Shown: in pieces, positions 15,200 through 18,590 of the stretch
Numbering within the stretch: position 1 is the first letter of the stretch
How the letters are laid out: each line of letters opens with the position of its first letter
DNA from: Symbiobacteriaceae bacterium
GTDB taxonomy: Bacteria; Bacillota_E; Symbiobacteriia; Symbiobacteriales; Symbiobacteriaceae
DNA: 18,590 nucleotides
NCBI GenBank assembly: GCA_027356675.1
Contig: DAHVXO010000250.1
Location: 1-18,590 of the forward strand
Reading direction: 5' to 3'
Made by a program: the position numbers and the translations under genes
The notes under the pieces: model-generated
What the model saw: only the letters and a program-made list of their open reading frames with translations
Told to the model about the DNA's origin: nothing
The model's database searches: none

Positions 15200-15883
15200 T
15201 CAGCCTCCGTGCTCCTTCTTCACCAGAGCACGTTCCAGTCGGAGTGCCAGCGCATACGTCGCCCCCCCGATCGCCGCCGATACCAACTGAACCGGGTTCA
15301 GCCCCCCAGCCAGAGCCGAGGCAGGCCGGAAAAAGTCAGACGCCACAACGACCACAGATCCTAGCACAACTGCGGCCAGCGCTGTGTGCCCGTTAAATGC
15401 GCCCTGCCGTTGTAGAAACATCAAGGCACCAGCAACCAAGAGAAAACCGATCGCCAGCGGAAGGGAACGTTCATCGCCGCTGCCAGAGGCCACAATCGTG
15501 AGGCCCACCGCAAGCGGAGCGGCCACAGCATCAGCCACGCGTGGCAGTTGCCGCCATCGCCCGTTCACGGCCAGAGCCATCCATGCAGCGGCCCCCAGCA
15601 GGGCGCCAAGCACAGCCAGGGGACCAACCGGCACTGAAACCAGCAGGCGTGGGCTGGCGACGAAACTTGCAGGGGAACGGATTACCTCAAACAGTTTGGC
15701 GCCCACCAACGCCCCAATGAAGAGCCGGTAGAGGAGATCCCCTACCCACCCCTTCTCCAGACCACAGCGACCGGCCGACCGTTCGGACAAGGCGTGCCAC
15801 GCATAAAACCCGGCCAGCAGAGCCACAGGAAAGGTTGGGACCGGAAAAGGCCCGATCTGGATCACGTCAGGCAGCTTAAGCAT
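15200..15883 (-). CDS. Lgt-like integral membrane protein, probably not an active Lgt
   Basis: A 227-residue protein with about seven hydrophobic segments. Its start (VIQIGPFPVPTFPVALLAGF) resembles the first helix of prolipoprotein diacylglyceryl transferase, and GALVGAKLFEVI matches the Lgt G-x-x-G-x-x-L region. The conserved Lgt blocks with catalytic Arg and His (RIGCFLNGC-like) are not visible, and the protein is shorter than usual Lgt (about 260-300). It starts with ATG behind AAAGGAGG, five bases after the stop of the thioredoxin gene, so the two are coupled. Small Lgt-like proteins next to TlpA/ResA genes may provide a membrane partner for thiol exchange, but with only one Cys (GRCGLEK) it cannot carry a disulfide relay alone. 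Function is unassigned. Confidence 0.68.
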   Translation of the reverse strand: MLKLPDVIQIGPFPVPTFPVALLAGFYAWHALSERSAGRCGLEKGWVGDLLYRLFIGALVGAKLFEVIRSPASFVASPRLLVSVPVGPLAVLGALLGAAAWMALAVNGRWRQLPRVADAVAAPLAVGLTIVASGSGDERSLPLAIGFLLVAGALMFLQRQGAFNGHTALAAVVLGSVVVVASDFFRPASALAGGLNPVQLVSAAIGGATYALALRLERALVKKEHGG

Positions 15884-15888
15884 CCGTC

Positions 15889-16413
15889 TCAGCCTCCTTT
15901 GCGCGCACGACTGGCCAGATCTTTCATCAACGGCAGAGACATGGGCCCTATGAACTTGGCCCGGATGATCCCCTCCGTATCGATGAAGAAACTGGTAGGG
16001 ATCGAGATCACGCCATAGTCATTGCTGACCCTCCCGTCCGAATCAAAGGGAACACGCCAGGTGTAGCCCAAGCCCTTCATGTAGGCATCCACCGCCTGAG
16101 GTGACCGCTCGGTGTTGCCCAAGTCGACCCCAAGGATCACCAGGTCCGGCATTTCCCGCTGCAGCTTCTGGATCTCCGGCATCTCCGCCTTGCACGGCGG
16201 GCACCAGGTAGCCCAGAAGTTGACGAAAACAGGCTGCCCCCGATAGTCGGAAAGCCGCACGCGCTTCCCCTCCGTATCGACCAGGTCAAACTCCGGGGCC
16301 GGAAAACCGACTTCAGGGCGCATCGGGCGTTTCCCCGCCGCGGGGCGGAAGGAACCCCCGGCCAGGAGCAAGAGGGCCAGGACAGCCACAGCATACGTCA
16401 GCCAACGGTTCAT
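15889..16413 (-). CDS. TlpA/ResA-type membrane-anchored thiol-disulfide oxidoreductase
   Basis: A 174-residue extracytoplasmic thioredoxin. One N-terminal membrane helix (AVAVLALLLLAGG) is followed by an AhpC/TlpA domain: APEFDLVDTEGKRVRLSDYRG, VFVNFWATWCPPCKAEMPE (active-site CPPC), a PQAVDAYMKGLG helix and the cis-Pro loop ISIPTSFFID. ResA and TlpA proteins reduce cysteines of cytochrome c or copper-centre proteins outside the membrane. The ATG at 16413 follows GGAGGTG and overlaps the stop of a tiny upstream frame as ATGA. A role in keeping exported copper or Fe-S cysteines reduced would fit the neighbours, but is inference. The visible family signature makes the fold secure. Confidence 0.93.
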   Translation of the reverse strand: MNRWLTYAVAVLALLLLAGGSFRPAAGKRPMRPEVGFPAPEFDLVDTEGKRVRLSDYRGQPVFVNFWATWCPPCKAEMPEIQKLQREMPDLVILGVDLGNTERSPQAVDAYMKGLGYTWRVPFDSDGRVSNDYGVISIPTSFFIDTEGIIRAKFIGPMSLPLMKDLASRARKGG

Positions 16414-16535
16414 TTGGCACCTCCATACCTGGGAAGGACAAAGGTGAACGCATAGTCTCCTGCGAGCAGGGCCACCACACCGACGGCAAAGGCAGAGAGC
16501 AAGAACACCTGGTTAAGCCCACTCCGGAAATGCAC
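16410..16535 (-). CDS. Tiny single-helix membrane protein upstream of tlpA
   Basis: A 41-codon frame starting with GTG (in-frame stop TAA three codons before) and ending in ATGA overlap with the thioredoxin gene. It encodes a short polar start (HFRSGLNQ), one hydrophobic helix (VFLLSAFAVGVVALLAG) and the tail DYAFTFVLPRYGGAK. The hydrophobic pattern followed by a Pro-Arg-Tyr-Gly end looks like a real small membrane protein, and the coupling to tlpA supports it. The ribosome site is weak (GGGTAACC), and a GTG nine codons downstream (16508) is an alternative start. I do not recognise a family. Confidence 0.5.
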   Translation of the reverse strand: MHFRSGLNQVFLLSAFAVGVVALLAGDYAFTFVLPRYGGAK

Positions 16536-16577
16536 CCGAGGTTACCCGGAGGACTGCCACTTGCTTGTCATCGCGCA

Positions 16578-16705
16578 GGACCGGTTCTCTACCCTCAACT
16601 TGTGAAAAAGCTGTGAACCTTCCTCCCCAGAGAACAGATCCTGAATACCGGCTGTCATTCATGGTTTCTCCACAACTATGTTCTATAAGTATATAGCGGA
16701 CCGGT
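16578..16705. repeat. Repeated GGACCGGT sites in the divergent tlpA / multicopper oxidase control region
   Basis: GGACCGGT occurs at 16578-16585 and 16698-16705, each holding the palindrome ACCGGT, 120 bases apart in the 209-base gap between divergent genes. The gap also has an AT-rich stretch TATAAGTATATAG (16684-16696), a likely -10 area for the oxidase gene, although no good -35 was found. No CsoR-like dyad is visible here. Confidence 0.35.
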
Positions 16706-16744
16706 AGGCGCTCGTCCACACAAATCACTAAGGGAGAGCTACCC

Positions 16745-18271
16745 GTGAAAACCAGGTTCTTCAATAAGGCGTTGCTGGTGCTGGTCGCCTTCGTGCTGGC
16801 TGGCTGTACCGCATCAAGGGTTTCAGAAACCTCCGGCGGCAAGGTCAAAGAGGAAAACGGCCGGACCGTTCGGGAGTTCACCCTGACGGCGAAGACGGCC
16901 AAGCATGAGCTGAAGTCGGGTCTAAAGATCGATGCCTGGACGTTTAACGGGTCGGTTCCCGGGCCGCAGCTCCGGGTGAACCAAGGGGATCGGCTGCGGA
17001 TCACGCTGAAGAATAATCTACCCGAGTCGGTCTCCATCCACTGGCATGGGATGCGCGTCCCCAATGAGATGGACGGCATCCCGGGGGTGACCCAAAACGC
17101 CGTTCAGCCCGGCAAGTCCTTCGTGTACGATTTTGTGGCACTGGATTCGGGGACCTACTGGTACCACTCCCACCAGAACGGTGTGGAGCAGGTGGACAAG
17201 GGGCTCTACGGGAGCATCGCCGTGATGCCCAAGGTACAGACGGTGAAGTTTGACAGAGACTACACCCTGGTGTTGGACGAATGGATGGCCGAGACCTCCA
17301 AGGGGGGCGGCAACAACCCCCAGGCCAACATGGGCGGCATGTCTGGGATGTCCGGCATGGGCAGCGCTCAGGGCTCCAATCCCGAAGCAGCGATGATGAC
17401 GATGTATAACGTCTTCACCATCAACGGTAAGTCGGCGCCCGCCGTTCCCACTCTGGAGGTGAGGAAGGGGGAGCGGGTAAAACTGCGGCTTGTCAATGCC
17501 GGCTACCAGACCCACCTGATACACCTGCACGGCCACAGCTTCAAGGTGACGGAGACTGACGGCCAGCCGTTCAAGGATCCGACCGTTCTCAAGGACACCT
17601 TGGTGGCCGTGGCCCCGGGCGAGCGTTACGACCTGGAGTTCACCGCGGAGAACCCCGGCAAATGGTACCTGGAGAGCCACGACGAAAACCCGGTTGCTGC
17701 CGGTATGAAGGTAGAGATCGCCTACGCTGATGCCATGAACGCTGCTGCGGACGCAACGCCGGTCGGTGGGGCGCTGCCCGTCTTTGATCTCACCAGGTAC
17801 GGCAGCCCGGGCCCGAAGGCCTACACGGCAAACACCAGGTACGATGTCACCTACACCATGGAGTTGGGTGCAAGAATGGCCCCAGGCAATGCCATGAAGA
17901 TGGAGTTTACCATTAACGGCAAGGCCTATCCCGACACCGAGAACGTCAAGGTCAAGAAGGTCGACAAGGTCAAGGTCCGCTTTGTCAACACGAGCGAGTT
18001 CGATCATCCGATGCACCTGCACGGTCATTTCTTCCAGGTACTCAGCCGGAACGGTCAGCCGGTGAGCGGCACCTCGGTCATGAAGGATACTCTCAACGTG
18101 CGCCCTGGAGAGGAGTATGAGGTCGCCTTTCTGGCTGACGCTCCTGGCGACTGGATGTTCCACTGTCACGACCTGCACCACGCATCGGCGGGAATGGTGA
18201 CTCGCGTCATTTATGATGGCTTTGTGCGGTCATTTACTCCTGATCCGAAAGCAGGAAACAAGCCGGAGTAA
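16745..18271 (+). CDS. Lipoprotein multicopper oxidase with Met-rich loop
   Basis: A 508-residue laccase-type oxidase anchored by a lipoprotein signal (VAFVLAGC, Cys21). The first domain shows SIHWHG and YWYHSH, and the last shows HPMHLHGHFF and MFHCHDLHHASAGM. Together these supply the two-His, HxH and HCHxxxHxxxxM ligands of the type-1 and trinuclear copper sites. A Met-rich segment, MGGMSGMSGMGSA (about residues 199-211), resembles the copper-gathering loop of CueO. The middle domain also carries HLIHLHGHSF and ESHDENPVAAGM, a type-1-like site in which the Cys has become Ser. The GTG at 16745 follows GGGAGAG six bases away. Cu(I) oxidation for copper detoxification fits the copper operons, but phenolic substrates or other roles remain possible. 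The gene faces the tlpA group. Confidence 0.93.
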   Translation: MKTRFFNKALLVLVAFVLAGCTASRVSETSGGKVKEENGRTVREFTLTAKTAKHELKSGLKIDAWTFNGSVPGPQLRVNQGDRLRITLKNNLPESVSIHWHGMRVPNEMDGIPGVTQNAVQPGKSFVYDFVALDSGTYWYHSHQNGVEQVDKGLYGSIAVMPKVQTVKFDRDYTLVLDEWMAETSKGGGNNPQANMGGMSGMSGMGSAQGSNPEAAMMTMYNVFTINGKSAPAVPTLEVRKGERVKLRLVNAGYQTHLIHLHGHSFKVTETDGQPFKDPTVLKDTLVAVAPGERYDLEFTAENPGKWYLESHDENPVAAGMKVEIAYADAMNAAADATPVGGALPVFDLTRYGSPGPKAYTANTRYDVTYTMELGARMAPGNAMKMEFTINGKAYPDTENVKVKKVDKVKVRFVNTSEFDHPMHLHGHFFQVLSRNGQPVSGTSVMKDTLNVRPGEEYEVAFLADAPGDWMFHCHDLHHASAGMVTRVIYDGFVRSFTPDPKAGNKPE

Positions 18272-18295
18272 GCCAAAGGAGTCCACTCTCACAGC

Positions 18296-18338
18296 AAAGC
18301 AGGCCGGAGGGGCCATACCCTTACGGCCTGCTTTCTTT
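18296..18338 (+). terminator. Intrinsic terminator of the multicopper oxidase gene
   Basis: AAAGCAGGCCG (18296-18306) pairs perfectly with CGGCCTGCTTT (18324-18334) and is followed by CTTT, 24 bases after the oxidase stop. The stem is symmetrical, so it may also stop the leftward gene entering from the right edge. Confidence 0.88.
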
Positions 18339-18385
18339 AATGGCGGCGTCTACAGGGATGTCGCCCTGGTCCGTGGATCGAGGTA

Positions 18386-18590
18386 TCATCTGCTCGCGGA
18401 GATCGATAGTTCATGGAGGAGTTCGGAATCCAGGGTCAGGTATTCCGCCAGGAGGTCCGCAGCCCCACCGCAAAACTCGTGGGGTTCGGACTGACGAAGG
18501 CGGGCAGCAAACTCGCTGGCAAATGGCAAGAGATGTTCGCACAGGAACCGCTGCTGGCGGTTCAGGTGATCGTGAAACCTCGCCTTCTCT
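18386..18590 (-). CDS. TorD-like molybdoenzyme maturation chaperone, C-terminal part (cut by window edge)
   Basis: The last 67 codons of a leftward gene enter from the right edge and end at TGA 18388-18386. The segment is helical and polar: RFHDHLNRQQRFLCEHLLPF, FAARLRQSE and AADLLAEYLTLDSELLHEL. The pattern of an E-H-L-x-P-F motif, then an acidic helix, then LLAEYLxLD is that of the TorD/DmsD/NarJ chaperone family, which fold and insert cofactor into Tat-exported molybdoenzymes before export. Such a chaperone would be expected for the twin-arginine reductase in this window, though another molybdoenzyme may lie beyond the edge. Assignment rests on pattern recognition of a short segment, so it is tentative. 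Confidence 0.55.
   Translation of the reverse strand, partial: EKARFHDHLNRQQRFLCEHLLPFASEFAARLRQSEPHEFCGGAADLLAEYLTLDSELLHELSISASR

Noticed and set aside
16578..16705. CueR- or CsoR-type operator before the multicopper oxidase
   Set aside because: Neither a CCTTCC-GGAAGG dyad with proper spacing nor a TACCCC-type dyad is present; only ACCGGT repeats are seen.
17018..18181. Minus-strand open frame opposite the multicopper oxidase
   Set aside because: The translation is rich in His, Val, Gly and Leu without motifs; it mirrors the third-position bias of the real gene.

Overview
The window is gene-dense DNA of about 60% GC with strong GGAGG-type ribosome binding sites, frequent GTG starts, many ATGA or SD-in-stop couplings and three lipoprotein signal peptides. 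It reads as a chromosomal or accessory segment of a high-GC, probably anaerobic or facultative Bacillota (Symbiobacterium-like lineages come to mind). That placement is inference only; no rRNA or marker gene is present. No tRNA, rRNA, CRISPR array, transposase or insertion sequence was seen.

Left third (1-6350): copper and metal handling. A csoR-copA operon runs leftward off the edge (copA is cut at base 1). Opposite it, a rightward operon encodes a YHS-domain metal protein, a membrane-anchored cupredoxin, a second and different CopA ATPase, a lipoprotein amidohydrolase of the N-acyl-D-amino-acid deacylase family and the 3' part of a CmtR/ArsR-type metal sensor. A separate gene follows for a protein resembling the Fe-S/zinc N-terminal half of CopZ. 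The two operons share a control region with two matching CsoR-type operators, one in front of each start. The CsoR lacks the last of its usual Cu(I) ligands.

Middle (6377-15079): a leftward locus with the same order as the tetrathionate reductase locus ttrS-R-B-C-A. Its genes are a PhnD-like binding lipoprotein, a HAMP/GAF histidine kinase, a NarL-type response regulator, a four-cluster ferredoxin subunit, an NrfD-type quinol-oxidising membrane subunit and a Tat-exported molybdopterin catalytic subunit. In enterobacterial TtrS the PhnD-like sensor and the kinase are one protein; here they are two genes. The natural electron acceptor (tetrathionate, selenate, arsenate or another oxyanion) cannot be fixed from sequence. 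A hairpin separates the regulatory genes from the structural genes. Two stem-loops end this locus and the convergent CopZ-like gene.

Right part (15200-18590): a leftward group of a tiny one-helix membrane protein, a TlpA/ResA-type thioredoxin and a degenerate Lgt-like membrane protein, probably serving extracytoplasmic thiol chemistry. Divergent from it is a lipoprotein multicopper oxidase with a Met-rich loop, ended by a strong intrinsic terminator. The right edge cuts a leftward gene whose C-terminus looks like a TorD-type molybdoenzyme chaperone. Together the window joins copper efflux, copper oxidation and chaperoning with a molybdenum-dependent respiratory reductase and its own sensor system.
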